The notes: generated by a model from the sequence alone, not told the origin. A DNA stretch of 64,000 nucleotides from Pseudomonas entomophila (GCF_029478665.1 NZ_JARPQB010000014.1:1-64000), one strand, 5' to 3'; counted from the stretch's first letter, positions 46,472 to 56,853 are shown. A program made the numbers and translations.

Positions 46472-47899
46472 ATGCCCGACCGTGCCCCGCCGGACCCCGT
46501 CACCGCCCGCTGGATCCCCTGGGTGGTGGCCATCGCCTTCTTCATGCAGTCGCTGGACGGCACCATCCTCAACACCGCATTGCCGGCCATGGCCCGCTCC
46601 CTGGCCGAGGACCCGCTGCGCATGCAGGGGGTGATCATCGCCTACATGCTCACCGTGGCCCTGCTGATCCCGGCCTCGGGCTGGATCGCCGACCGTTTCG
46701 GTACCAAGCGCATCTTCTTCAGCGCCATCCTGCTGTTCAGCTTCGGCTCGTTGCTGTGCGCCATGGCCAACAGCCTGGGCTTGCTGATCCTGGCCCGGGT
46801 GATCCAGGGCCTGGGCGGCGCGCTGATGCTGCCGGTCGGGCGGCTGGTGGTGCTGCGCGCCTACCCACGCACCGAGCTGGTGCGGATCATGAGTTTCATC
46901 ACCATCCCCGGCCTGCTCGGGCCGTTGCTGGGGCCAACGCTCGGCGGGTGGCTGGTGGAGATCCTCACCTGGCACTGGATCTTCCTGCTCAACCTGCCGG
47001 TGGGCGCACTGGGTTGCTACGCGGTGTGGAAGTTCATCCCCGACCTGCGCGGCGCCGAACGCACCACCTTCGACGGCCCGGGTTTCCTGCTGTTCGGCGC
47101 GGCGATGGTGCTGATCACCATCGCCATGGAGGGCCTGGGCGAACTGCACCTGCCGCACCTGCGGGTGATGCTGTTGCTGTTCGCCGGCATGGCCTGCCTG
47201 GCTGCCTACTGGCTGCGTGCCGGGCGTGATCCGGAGCCGCTGTTCTCGCCGTCGCTGTTTCGCGTGCGCACCTTCGCCATCGGCATCCTCGGCAACCTGT
47301 TCGCCCGCCTGGGCAGCGGCGCCCTGCCCTTCCTCGTGCCCCTGCTGCTGCAGGTGGCGCTGGGCTATTCGCCGGCCCAGGCCGGCATGAGCATGATCCC
47401 GCTGGCGGCGGCGGCAATGGTCGCCAAATCCATCGCCCGGCCACTGATCGAGCGCCTGGGCTATCGCATCGTGCTCACCGGCAACACCCTGCTGCTGGGC
47501 CTGTTGCTGGCCAGCCTGGGGCTGGTCGACGCGCAGACACCCTACGCCTTGCTGCTGGTGCAACTGGCGCTGCTGGGGGCGGTGAACTCGATGCAGTTCA
47601 CCGCGATGAACACGGTGACCCTGATCGACCTCGATGACGCCAGCGCCAGCAGTGGCAACAGCTTGTTGTCGGTGGTCGCGCAACTGTCGCTGAGCCTGGG
47701 CGTGGCCTGCGCCGGTGCCTTGCTCGGCGGCTTCACCGCGGCAGGCAGCGCCGAGGGCGTGGAAAGCACGCTGGGCGCGTTCCAGCTGACTTTCGTGACG
47801 ATCGGTGTGATGGCCATGCTGGCGGCGGCGATCTTCCTGCAACTGGCACCGACGGACGGAAGGCGCGCCCGTCGTCCGGAACATCACGTCGAGTCGTAG
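46472..47899 (+). CDS. MFS multidrug exporter, DHA2 (14-TM) type
   Basis: 475 residues from the ATG giving MPDRAPPDPVTARWIPWVVAIAFFMQSLDGTILNTALPAMA; upstream in-frame codons are REP-derived. The TM1 motif D1 (LDGTILNTALP) and motif A GWIADRFGTKRIFF identify a drug/H+ antiporter; motif C-like PGLLGPLLGPTLGGWLVE lies in TM5. Closest in style to MdtD/EmrB-like exporters. No membrane-fusion partner is adjacent, so it may act alone across the inner membrane. Substrate unknown. Confidence 0.9.
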   Translation: MPDRAPPDPVTARWIPWVVAIAFFMQSLDGTILNTALPAMARSLAEDPLRMQGVIIAYMLTVALLIPASGWIADRFGTKRIFFSAILLFSFGSLLCAMANSLGLLILARVIQGLGGALMLPVGRLVVLRAYPRTELVRIMSFITIPGLLGPLLGPTLGGWLVEILTWHWIFLLNLPVGALGCYAVWKFIPDLRGAERTTFDGPGFLLFGAAMVLITIAMEGLGELHLPHLRVMLLLFAGMACLAAYWLRAGRDPEPLFSPSLFRVRTFAIGILGNLFARLGSGALPFLVPLLLQVALGYSPAQAGMSMIPLAAAAMVAKSIARPLIERLGYRIVLTGNTLLLGLLLASLGLVDAQTPYALLLVQLALLGAVNSMQFTAMNTVTLIDLDDASASSGNSLLSVVAQLSLSLGVACAGALLGGFTAAGSAEGVESTLGAFQLTFVTIGVMAMLAAAIFLQLAPTDGRRARRPEHHVES

Positions 47900-47963
47900 G
47901 GCGAATGGCCACGAGGCTGGTAGACTGTGCGGCATTTTTCGCTTCGCACCGCAGGCCCGCCTC

Positions 47964-49349
<1,386 letters not shown>

Positions 49350-49373
49350 CCTAATTTGGGGCCGCTTTGCGGC

Positions 49374-49448
49374 CCTTTCGCGGCACAAGGCCGCTCCTAC
49401 AGGGAATCGCGCACATCCTGTAGGAGCGGCCTTGTGCCGCGAAAGGGC
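49374..49448. repeat. REP pair, GGCACAAGGCC class
   Basis: CTTTCGCGGCACAAGGCCGC-TCCTACAGG and the inverted CCTGTAGGAGCGGCCTTGTG-CCGCGAAAG, spacer about 14 nt. The stem is extended outward by GGGGCCGC/GGCAGCCCC-like sequence. Confidence 0.88.
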
Positions 49449-49485
49449 TGCAAGGCAGCCCCGGCAATTCTGAAGAGGTAACACC

Positions 49486-50667
49486 GTGCAATCCACCGAC
49501 GTGATCATCCTCGGCGCCGGCGCCGCCGGCCTGATGTGCGCCCTGCTCAGCGCCCAGCGCGGGCGCCGGGTGCTGGTGCTCGACCACGCCAACAAGCCGG
49601 GCAAGAAGATCCTCATGTCCGGCGGCGGGCGCTGCAACTTCACCAATATGTACACCGAGCCTGCCAACTTCCTGTCGCACAACCCGCACTTCTGCAAGTC
49701 AGCGCTGGCCCGCTACACCCAGTGGGACTTCATCGAACTGGTGTGCAAGCACGGCGTGCCGTACCACGAGAAGAAGCTCGGCCAGCTGTTCTGCGACAAC
49801 AAGTCCAGCGACATCCTCGACATGCTGCTGGCCGAGTGTGATAACGCAGGCGCCGAATTGCGCATGAACACCAGTATCGAACAGATCGAGAAAACCGAGG
49901 CTGGCTACACCTTGCAGACCAGCGCCGGGCCGTTCGCCTGCCAGTCGCTGGTGATCGCCACCGGCGGCCTGTCGATCCCGACCTTGGGCGCCACTGGTTT
50001 CGGCTACCAGGTCGCCCGCCAGTTCGGCCATGAACTGCTGCCGACCCGCGCCGGCCTGGTGCCGTTCACCATCACCGAGCCCCAGCTCAAGGCACTGTGC
50101 ACCGAGTTGTCCGGCACCTCGCTGGATTGCGTCGCCAGTTGCAACGGCACGAGCTTCCGCGAAAACCTGCTGTTCACCCACCGCGGCCTGAGCGGCCCGG
50201 CGATCCTGCAGATCTCATCGTTCTGGGAGGCCGGCGACACGGTCGAGATCAACCTGCTGCCCGACCGCGATGCGCTGGAGTGGTTGCAGGGCCAGCAGGT
50301 CGAACGCCCCAACAGCGAGCTGAAGACCGTGCTGGGCGAGGTGTTCACCCGCAAGCTGGCCAACCTGCTGGCCGAGCAGTGGTTCGTTTCGAAACCCTTG
50401 AAACAGTACACACCGGCAGAGTTGACCCAGATCGCCGAGAAACTGTCGGCCTGGCAGGTGGTGCCAGCGGGCACCGAGGGCTATCGCACCGCCGAGGTCA
50501 CCCTGGGAGGCGTGGATACCCGCGAAGTGTCGTCCAAGACCATGGAGTCGCTGAAGAGCCCGGGGCTCTACTTCATTGGCGAGGTGCTGGACGTGAGCGG
50601 GCACCTGGGCGGTTTCAACTTCCAGTGGGCCTGGGCTTCGGCCAACGCCGCGGCACAGTTCGTGTAG
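49486..50667 (+). CDS. HI0933/BaiN-type NAD(P)/FAD-dependent oxidoreductase (YhiN-like)
   Basis: 393 residues from a GTG with GAGG upstream. N-terminal FAD site DVIILGAGAAGLMCALLSAQRGRRVLVLD is followed by the family hallmark KPGKKILMSGGGRCNFTN. Further blocks: LVIATGGLSIPTLGATGFGYQVARQFGH and the C-terminal TLGGVDTREVSSKTMESLKSPGLYFIGEVLDVSGHLGGFNFQWAWASAN. The family includes the bile-acid flavoprotein BaiN, but the proteobacterial members have no assigned substrate. Confidence 0.9.
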   Translation: MQSTDVIILGAGAAGLMCALLSAQRGRRVLVLDHANKPGKKILMSGGGRCNFTNMYTEPANFLSHNPHFCKSALARYTQWDFIELVCKHGVPYHEKKLGQLFCDNKSSDILDMLLAECDNAGAELRMNTSIEQIEKTEAGYTLQTSAGPFACQSLVIATGGLSIPTLGATGFGYQVARQFGHELLPTRAGLVPFTITEPQLKALCTELSGTSLDCVASCNGTSFRENLLFTHRGLSGPAILQISSFWEAGDTVEINLLPDRDALEWLQGQQVERPNSELKTVLGEVFTRKLANLLAEQWFVSKPLKQYTPAELTQIAEKLSAWQVVPAGTEGYRTAEVTLGGVDTREVSSKTMESLKSPGLYFIGEVLDVSGHLGGFNFQWAWASANAAAQFV

Positions 50668-50729
50668 AGTAGAATCCATTCAGCAGCACGGAACGCTTCT
50701 TGCTGGTCTGTGCTCGGAGTGCCATTTCT

Positions 50730-50833
50730 GGGGCTGCTGCGCAGCCCTTTCGCGGCACAAGGCCGCTCCTACAGAGGTACGCGATCTCCTGTAGGAGCGG
50801 CCTTGTGCCGCGAAAGGGTCGCACAGCGGCCCC
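50730..50833. repeat. REP pair, GGCACAAGGCC class with outer stems
   Basis: TTTCGCGGCACAAGGCCGCT and AGCGGCCTTGTGCCGCGAAA with the CTACAG/CTGTAG flanks, spacer about 15 nt. The outer segments GGGGCTGCTGCGCAGCCC and CGCACAGCGGCCCC extend the dyad partially. Confidence 0.87.
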
Positions 50834-50877
50834 AGACGGCCTCGAAGCTACTCAACCGATCTCAGCCCAGGGCCATC

Positions 50878-53061
50878 ATGTCATCGAGCTCGTTCCGCCA
50901 TTCATTGCGTCGCCTGTGGGGCCAAGACAAGTTCAGCTACGCCATCCGCGTGACCATTGCCCTCACCGGCAGCATGGCCTGGTGCTGGTACCAGAACGAG
51001 ATGAGCCTGCTGATCCCACTGTTCCTCGGCATCATCGCCAGCGCCCTGGCCGAGACCGACGATGGCTGGCAGGGCCGCCTCAGCGCCCTGGCCGTCACCC
51101 TGGTGTGTTTCGCCATCGCCGCCCTGTCGGTGGAACTGTTGTTCCCCTACCCCTGGATCTTCGCTGGCGCCCTGGCCCTGGCGGCCTTCGGCCTGACCAT
51201 GCTCGGGGCCCTGGGCGAGCGTTATGGCGCGATCGCCTCGGCGACGCTGATCCTGTCGGTGTACACCATGATCGGCGTGGACCAGCGCGGCGGCGAAGTC
51301 AGCGACTTCTGGCACGAACCCTTGCTGCTGGTGGCCGGCGCGGCCTGGTACGGGTCGCTGTCGGTGCTGTGGCAGGCGCTGTTCTCCAACCAGCCGGTGC
51401 AACAGAGCCTGGCCAAGCTGTTCTTCGAGCTGGGCAGCTACCTCAAGCTCAAGGCCAGCCTGTTCGAGCCGGTGCGCACTCTCGATGTAGAAGCCACGCG
51501 CCTGGAGCTGGCCAAGCAGAACGGCAAGGTGGTGGCCGCGCTCAACGCCGCGAAGGAGATCATCCTGCACCGGGTCGGCAACAGCCAACCCAACTCCAAG
51601 GTCAGCCGCTACCTCAAGCTGTACTTCCTGGCCCAGGATATCCATGAGCGGGTCAGCGCCTCGCACTACCCCTACAACGCCCTGACCGACGCCTTCTTCC
51701 ACAGCGACGTGATGTTCCGCTGCCAGCGCCTGCTGCGCAAACAGGGGGCATCCTGCCAGGAGCTGGCCCGCTCGATCCGACTGCGCCAGCCGTTCGTGCT
51801 CGCCAGCGGCTACCCCGAAGCCCTGGAAGACTTGAACGCCTCACTGGAACACCTGCGCACCCAGAACAACCCGGCCTGGCGTGGCCTGCTGCGCTCGCTG
51901 CGGGCATTGGCGGCCAACCTGGCAACCCTTGATCGCCTGCTCAGCGCCGCCAGCAACCCCGACAGCCTCGCCGACGCCAGCGACAGCAGCCTGCTCGACC
52001 GTTCGCCACGCACGCTGAAGGATGTCTGGACGCGCCTGCGCACCCAGCTCACCCCGACCTCGCTGCTGTTCCGCCATGCCCTGCGCCTGCCGCTGGCGCT
52101 GTCGATCGGCTACGGCATGGTGCACCTGATCCACCCGACGCAGGGCTACTGGATCATCCTCACCACCCTGTTCGTCTGCCAGCCCAACTATGGCGCCACC
52201 CGACGCAAGCTGGTGCAGCGGATCTTCGGCACCGCCATCGGCCTGACCGTGGGCTGGGCGCTGTTCGACCTGTTCCCCAACCCGTTGATCCAGTCGACCT
52301 TCGCCGTGGTGGCCGGGGTGGTGTTCTTCGTCAACCGCACCACCCGCTACACCTTGGCCACGGCGGCGATCACCCTGATGGTGCTGTTCTGCTTCAACCA
52401 GATCGGCGATGGCTACGGCCTGTTCCTGCCGCGCCTGTTCGACACCTTGGTCGGCAGCCTGATCGCGATTCTCGCGGTATTCCTGTTCCTCCCCGACTGG
52501 CAGGGCCGACGCCTGAACAAGGTGCTGGCCAATACCCTGGCCTGCGCCAGCCAGTACCTGCGCCAGATCATGCAGCAGTACGCCCACGGCAAGCGCGACG
52601 ACCTCGCCTACCGCCTGGCCCGGCGCAATGCGCACAATGCCGACGCGGCGCTGTCGACCACCCTGGCCAACATGCTCATGGAGCCCGGGCATTTCCGTAA
52701 GGAGGCCGACGTGGGCTTCCGCTTCCTGGTGCTGTCGCACACCTTGCTCAGCTACCTCTCGGGGCTGGGGGCGCACCGCGACACGGCGCTGCCGGCCGAG
52801 GTGCACGAGCAATTGATCGAGGGGGCCGGGCAAGCGTTGGCCGCGAGCCTCGACGAGATCGCCAATGGCCTGGCGGCACGGCTGCCAGTGGCAATTCACA
52901 GCGATGCCGAGGAAGCACTGGCCAACAGCCTGGAGCAGATGCCCGAGGAGCTGGATGAGCATCAGCGCCTGGTGCAGTCGCAACTGGCGTTGATCTGCCG
53001 GCAGTTGGGGCCGTTGCGGACCTTGGCGGGGCATCTGATCAAGGAAGGCGAACCGGCTTGA
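50878..53061 (+). CDS. yccS: YccS/YhfK family (FUSC-type) inner-membrane transporter
   Basis: 727 residues from the ATG giving MSSSSFRHSLRRLWGQDKFSYAIRVTIALTGSMAWCWYQ. It has the duplicated FUSC layout: about six N-terminal helices, a soluble helical middle (about 190-400), a second set of helices beginning LRLPLALSIGYGMVHLIHPTQGYWIILTTLFVCQPNYGATRRKLVQRIFGTAIGLTVGWALF, and a C-terminal soluble domain. The duplicated region and length match YccS. Related proteins (AaeB, aluminium-activated malate transporter-like) export organic acids, but the YccS substrate is unknown. Flanked by REP pairs on both sides. Confidence 0.9.
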   Translation: MSSSSFRHSLRRLWGQDKFSYAIRVTIALTGSMAWCWYQNEMSLLIPLFLGIIASALAETDDGWQGRLSALAVTLVCFAIAALSVELLFPYPWIFAGALALAAFGLTMLGALGERYGAIASATLILSVYTMIGVDQRGGEVSDFWHEPLLLVAGAAWYGSLSVLWQALFSNQPVQQSLAKLFFELGSYLKLKASLFEPVRTLDVEATRLELAKQNGKVVAALNAAKEIILHRVGNSQPNSKVSRYLKLYFLAQDIHERVSASHYPYNALTDAFFHSDVMFRCQRLLRKQGASCQELARSIRLRQPFVLASGYPEALEDLNASLEHLRTQNNPAWRGLLRSLRALAANLATLDRLLSAASNPDSLADASDSSLLDRSPRTLKDVWTRLRTQLTPTSLLFRHALRLPLALSIGYGMVHLIHPTQGYWIILTTLFVCQPNYGATRRKLVQRIFGTAIGLTVGWALFDLFPNPLIQSTFAVVAGVVFFVNRTTRYTLATAAITLMVLFCFNQIGDGYGLFLPRLFDTLVGSLIAILAVFLFLPDWQGRRLNKVLANTLACASQYLRQIMQQYAHGKRDDLAYRLARRNAHNADAALSTTLANMLMEPGHFRKEADVGFRFLVLSHTLLSYLSGLGAHRDTALPAEVHEQLIEGAGQALAASLDEIANGLAARLPVAIHSDAEEALANSLEQMPEELDEHQRLVQSQLALICRQLGPLRTLAGHLIKEGEPA

Positions 53062-53073
53062 GGTGAATGCCTT

Positions 53074-53145
53074 TTCGCCGGCAATGCCGGCGCCTACAAC
53101 TGCAGCGAATACCCGCAACCTGTAGGAGCCGGCTTTGCCGGCGAA
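53074..53145. repeat. REP pair, GCCGGCTTTGCCGGC class
   Basis: TTCGCCGGCAATGCCGGCGC-CTACA and the inverted TGTAGGAGCCGGCTTTGCCG-GCGAA, spacer about 22 nt, between convergent yccS and the solute-binding protein gene. Confidence 0.85.
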
Positions 53146-53157
53146 CGGGCCCTCACG

Positions 53158-53895
53158 TCAAAAACCATGCTGGCGCAACAAGCGGTCATAGCTCCCGTCG
53201 GCCTTCATCGCCGCAATGGCCTTCTCGAAGCGCTTGACGATCTGCTGGTGCTCGGGATGCTTGAGGCTCACCAGGATATGCAGGCTGTTCTCCGCCAGCG
53301 GCGGCTCGACAAAGGACACCGCCTCGCGCACCTGCGGCGGCTCGCGCTGCAGGTTGTAGCGCGCCACATACTCGTCCTCCACCGCCAGGTTGACCCTGCC
53401 CGCTGCCAACATGCGCACTGCCGACGAAAAGCTGCGCACCGGTACCTTGTTCAGCCGGGTGTCACTGTCGAAAGCCGGTGAATAGGCGTAGTCACGCACC
53501 ACGGCAATGCTATAGGGGTAAAGGTCGGCAAGCTTCTGGTAGCCGAAGGTTTCACCTTCGTGCTTGAGCAGGCGGATGCGGTTGGTGAGGTAGGCATTTG
53601 AGAACTGGCCGATGCGTGTGCGCTCGTCATTGAACCACGCGTTGATCAACACGTCGTAGCGCCCTTCCCCCACCCCCATCAGCGCCCGGGCCCAGGGCAC
53701 CTCTTCGAACTCGGTGGCATAGCCGGCGCGTGTGAGGGCAGTGGTGACGATGTTGGTCGCCAGGCCGCCGCCGGGCATCCCGCTATCGGTGAAGGGCGGC
53801 CAGCTGTCCGCCACCAGACGCAGCTTCTCGAGGCCGGAGGCCGGACCTGCGCACAACACACTCAGCAATCCAAGAACGCAAAGCAGTGGCCGCAT
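53158..53895 (-). CDS. Periplasmic solute-binding protein, family 3 (amino acid type)
   Basis: 245 residues from the ATG giving MRPLLCVLGLLSVLCAGPASG, with AAAGGAC 6 nt upstream; a longer frame has no SD. Residues 1-21 are the signal peptide. The mature protein has the SBP_bac_3 pattern: LRLVADSWPPFTDSGMPGGGLATNIVTTALTRAGYATEFEEVPWARALMGVGEGRYDVLINAWF and the closing DGSYDRLLRQHGF. No ABC permease or ATPase is adjacent, so it may be an orphan receptor or sensor-like binding protein. It follows the ornithine cyclodeaminase-type gene by 105 nt on the same strand. Confidence 0.88.
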   Translation of the reverse strand: MRPLLCVLGLLSVLCAGPASGLEKLRLVADSWPPFTDSGMPGGGLATNIVTTALTRAGYATEFEEVPWARALMGVGEGRYDVLINAWFNDERTRIGQFSNAYLTNRIRLLKHEGETFGYQKLADLYPYSIAVVRDYAYSPAFDSDTRLNKVPVRSFSSAVRMLAAGRVNLAVEDEYVARYNLQREPPQVREAVSFVEPPLAENSLHILVSLKHPEHQQIVKRFEKAIAAMKADGSYDRLLRQHGF

Positions 53896-54000
53896 GCTCA
53901 AGTCCTTTCGCAGTGGGGGGCACACGCTGGAAATGGCGATCTTCGCTACAGACTTTGCAGATTACACAAAGCCTGCGGCCGACGGCAGCGGCCAGTAATA

Positions 54001-54984
54001 TCAAATAGCCTCTATTTTGGTCGAACTAGAGGATCCTCCGTGCCGCAAGGCGTGGTAAGCGTAGCAAGCGATCTGCGCGTCCTGGACCGCGACACCGGTC
54101 AGGTCCGCCACGGTCAACTGGTCGTCACTGGCGCGCCCCATGCTGGGATTGCCGAGCAAGGTGCCAAGTTCCAACAAGCGCGAACGCTCGAGCAACCCGG
54201 CCTGCAATGCATGGGAAACCTCGCCGTACTGGCTGCATTGACTGAGCGAATCGACCACGACCAGGTCGGCCTTCGCCACCAGACGTGCAGCGAGCTCCTG
54301 CTTGCCAGGTGCATCGGCACCGACCGCAGTGATATGGGTGCCGGGGCGGACCCAGTCGGGTTCGAGCAGGGCTTGGCGCGAAGGCGTTGCGCTGATGATG
54401 AGGTTCGCGGCCTCTGCCACGGCCCGCGGCTCACGTTCCAGGCGCACCGTGAAACCCAGCCGCTCGGCGAAATCACGGTAACTGGCCAGCCCCGCTTCGC
54501 TGCGGCCCCAGACACTCAACTCGCGACAGGGGATAACCGGCATCAGTTGCTCAAGCTGCATGCGTGCCTGGGTGCCGGTGCCCAGGATGCCAATGCGCTC
54601 GACCTGGCGTGGCGCCAGCAACCGCGCCACGATGCGCCCGGCCAGGGCGGTGCGCATGCCGGTCAACCAGCCCTGGTCAGCCAGCAGGGCCAGCGGTTGG
54701 CCCGTGCGCGCGCTGAACACCAGCATCAGGCCGTCGTTGCTTTCCAGGCCCTGCGCGGGATTGTCGTAGAAACCCGTGGATACCTTGACGGTGAAAGTGT
54801 CGCCGCCTTCGAGGTACGCGGACTTCACGCAACAGTCGCCATTGGCCTGGGCGAACGCGAAAGCCTGCACGGGGGGCGCCTGCACCCGCCCCTGCGAGTA
54901 GGCCGTGAAGCCCTGTTCCAGCCAGCGCACGGCCTCGTCGAGGTCAAGGCTGGTGATGATCGCGTCACGTTCATGGATTTTCAT
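54001..54984 (-). CDS. Ornithine cyclodeaminase / mu-crystallin family NAD(P)-dependent enzyme (imine reductase type)
   Basis: 327 residues from the ATG overlapping the dehydratase stop (ATGA). Rossmann motif RIGILGTGTQARMQLEQLM at about residue 130, the substrate region TFTVKVSTGFYDNPAQGLESNDGLMLVFSARTGQPLALL, and DLVVVDSLSQCSQYGEV. The family includes ornithine cyclodeaminase, DauB-type arginine dehydrogenase, EutC and iminosuccinate reductase BhcD. Coupling to a PLP dehydratase and a DauR-like regulator favours an imine reductase or anabolic dehydrogenase over true ornithine cyclodeaminase. That last step is inference. Confidence 0.85.
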   Translation of the reverse strand: MKIHERDAIITSLDLDEAVRWLEQGFTAYSQGRVQAPPVQAFAFAQANGDCCVKSAYLEGGDTFTVKVSTGFYDNPAQGLESNDGLMLVFSARTGQPLALLADQGWLTGMRTALAGRIVARLLAPRQVERIGILGTGTQARMQLEQLMPVIPCRELSVWGRSEAGLASYRDFAERLGFTVRLEREPRAVAEAANLIISATPSRQALLEPDWVRPGTHITAVGADAPGKQELAARLVAKADLVVVDSLSQCSQYGEVSHALQAGLLERSRLLELGTLLGNPSMGRASDDQLTVADLTGVAVQDAQIACYAYHALRHGGSSSSTKIEAI

Positions 54985-55958
54985 GCGATGGCCTCGAGGA
55001 AGGTCTCCAGCTTCACGTTGCGCCCACACAGGATAACGGCCACTTTCTTGCCCTGATAATCCCTTGCGACCTGCTTCATGCCTGCCAAGGCCACCGCGGC
55101 GGCACCCTCGATGATCCAGCGCTCACAAGCGGCGACGTCGCGCATGGCCTGCTTGATTTCGTCTTCACTGACCAGCACGGTTTTCTTCAGCAGCCGCTGC
55201 AGAATCGGGAAGGTGACGGCGTCCTGCTCCACGCCTCCGGCGGTCCCATCGGACAGCGTGGGCTGCTCCTCCATGTCGATGATCCGGCCAACTTCGAGCG
55301 AGCGCTGCAAGGTCGGCGCATTGGCTGGCCAGCAGCCGATGATTTCGGTCGAAGGGGATAACGTGTGCAAGGCGGTGGCGATACCAGAGACCATGCCGCC
55401 GCCACCCACGGCGACGAACACCGCGTCCAGGTCCGGCGCCTGGTCGAACAACTCCATGCCGATGGTGCCCTGCCCGGCGATCACTTCGAGGTCGTTGTAG
55501 GGCGAGACGAACGTCTTGCCCTGGCGCTCGGCTTCGTGGCGGGCCTGCATTTCGGCGCCCAGGGAGTCGACGTCCAGCACCGACACCTCGGCGCCGAGCT
55601 GGCGCATGGCATTGATCTTCACGGGCGAGGCTTCATGGCTGACATGCACGGTCACCGGCACGCCAAGCAGCTGCCCGGCCAGCGCCAGCCCCTGACCATG
55701 ATTGCCGGAAGAGGCCGCGATTACGCCCTTGGTGCGTTGCTCGGCATCCAGCAGCCGCAGCTTGTTGCTGGCGCCGCGAAACTTGAAGGAGCCGGTGAGC
55801 TGAAGGTGTTCGCACTTGAGGTGGACGTCGCATCCCGTCATGGCGCAAAGGCCGGGGCTACGCGTCAGCGGCGTCACCGGCACCTGGGGGCGCAGGGCGG
55901 CATGGGCCAGGCGGATGGATTGGTACAGCTGATCGAGCGCAATGTCGTCTATTGCCAC
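54981..55958 (-). CDS. PLP-dependent serine/threonine dehydratase-like enzyme (EutB/BhcB-like)
   Basis: 325 residues from the GTG at 55956-55958, which has AGGAG about 9 nt upstream; a second GTG 39 nt further up is less likely. Fold type II PLP enzyme: LTGSFKFRGASNKL with Schiff-base Lys59, SSGNHGQGLALAGQLLGV, and the phosphate-cradle glycines VAVGGGGMVSGIA. There is no C-terminal ACT domain, so it resembles catabolic threonine/serine dehydratases, serine racemase, 3-hydroxyaspartate dehydratase and EutB. The product 2-imino acid would be a natural substrate for the coupled reductase. Confidence 0.87.
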   Translation of the reverse strand: MAIDDIALDQLYQSIRLAHAALRPQVPVTPLTRSPGLCAMTGCDVHLKCEHLQLTGSFKFRGASNKLRLLDAEQRTKGVIAASSGNHGQGLALAGQLLGVPVTVHVSHEASPVKINAMRQLGAEVSVLDVDSLGAEMQARHEAERQGKTFVSPYNDLEVIAGQGTIGMELFDQAPDLDAVFVAVGGGGMVSGIATALHTLSPSTEIIGCWPANAPTLQRSLEVGRIIDMEEQPTLSDGTAGGVEQDAVTFPILQRLLKKTVLVSEDEIKQAMRDVAACERWIIEGAAAVALAGMKQVARDYQGKKVAVILCGRNVKLETFLEAIA

Positions 55959-56003
55959 GGGTGGATGCTCCTGGATCAGACGGCGGGTACAGGCCACCGC
56001 CTA

Positions 56004-56036
56004 TGGAATAAAAATCCACCGTAGAATATTTTTCCA
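56004..56036. promoter_or_regulatory. AT-rich inverted repeat upstream of the dehydratase gene
   Basis: TGGAATAAAAAT (from 56004) faces ATATTTTTCCA (to 56036) around a central CCACCGTAG-like spacer; the arms match imperfectly. It lies 46 nt upstream of the dehydratase GTG and 39 nt downstream of the regulator stop. It stands out from GC-rich surroundings and is the best candidate for an operator or promoter of the dehydratase operon. Confidence 0.4.
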
Positions 56037-56075
56037 TTTAACACAAGCCGGCAACAGACCACCGGCGCGCAGGCC

Positions 56076-56705
56076 TCAAGCCTCCCGGGCAATCTTCACG
56101 TACTTGTAGATCGTCGCCCGGCCCATGCCCAGGACATTGGCCACGTAGTCGTAGGCGCTGCCACCGCGGAACGCCCCTTCACCGTGCAGCGCCTCCACCA
56201 GCTCGCGCTTGTGCTCGCGGGTGAGGCCATCGAGGCTCAAGCCACGCTCCCTGAGCCAGCCATGCAGGAAGGTGTTGATGCGCTCCTGCCAATCGTCGCG
56301 GAACAGCACGTCGGGCTGGGGCAGCAAGCGGTTGGCCTGGAAGAACAGGTCCAGCGCCTGCTTGGCCTGCTCCAGCACCGAGACATTGAAATTGATGCAC
56401 AACAGCGCTTCAGGTACCCCGGCGTCATTGAGCATGACACTGCTGATCGAGCGAACTTTCTGACCGTTCCAGTTGAGCTTTTCGTAGGGCCCCAGCGGCG
56501 TGGCAGCACTCAGTTCGCCCGGCAAGTCTTCGAGCGCCGAGTCGTCGCCCAACTGCCGCTTGGAAATGTTGTTGGCGATATGCACCACGGTCTGGCTGCG
56601 CAGGTCATGGACCACGACTTCGGCGTGGGGGAACAGCAGGGTGGCGACACCATCGGCCATGGCGGCGTAGTTGCTGAAACGTGCGTTGATGGCCTTGGCA
56701 GACAT
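56076..56705 (-). CDS. DauR/YheO-type PAS-helix-turn-helix transcriptional regulator
   Basis: 209 residues from the ATG giving MSAKAINARFSNYAAMADGVATLLFPHAEVVVHDL. The N-terminal YheO-type PAS domain (about 10-125) contains VVHIANNISKRQLGDDSAL and SSVMLNDAGVPEALLCINFNVS. The C-terminal winged helix (about 160-208) reads LTREHKRELVEALHGEGAFRGGSAYDYVANVLGMGRATIYKYVKIAREA. DauR of P. aeruginosa, controlling D-arginine catabolism next to a mu-crystallin-type enzyme, is the best-known relative. Same strand as, and directly upstream of, the dehydratase-reductase pair, which it presumably controls. Confidence 0.88.
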   Translation of the reverse strand: MSAKAINARFSNYAAMADGVATLLFPHAEVVVHDLRSQTVVHIANNISKRQLGDDSALEDLPGELSAATPLGPYEKLNWNGQKVRSISSVMLNDAGVPEALLCINFNVSVLEQAKQALDLFFQANRLLPQPDVLFRDDWQERINTFLHGWLRERGLSLDGLTREHKRELVEALHGEGAFRGGSAYDYVANVLGMGRATIYKYVKIAREA

Positions 56706-56752
56706 CGGAACATCCTGAAAATGGGGTGTGGTGTAAGGGCCCGGCACGGCCC

Positions 56753-56839
56753 CTGTAGGAACGGCTTCAGCCGCGAAGCAAGCGACGCGCTGCATGGCAC
56801 CGGCTGCGCCGGTGTTCGCGGCTGAAGCCGCTCCTACAG
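56753..56839. repeat. REP pair, GCGGCTTCAGCCGC class
   Basis: CCTGTAGGAACGGCTTCAGC-CGCGAA and the inverted TTCGCGGCTGAAGCCGCTCC-TACAG enclose about 35 nt with a CACCGGCTGCGCCGGTG palindrome. The left copy has GGAAC in place of GGAGC. Confidence 0.87.
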
Positions 56840-56853
56840 AGACTGCGCCCCTT

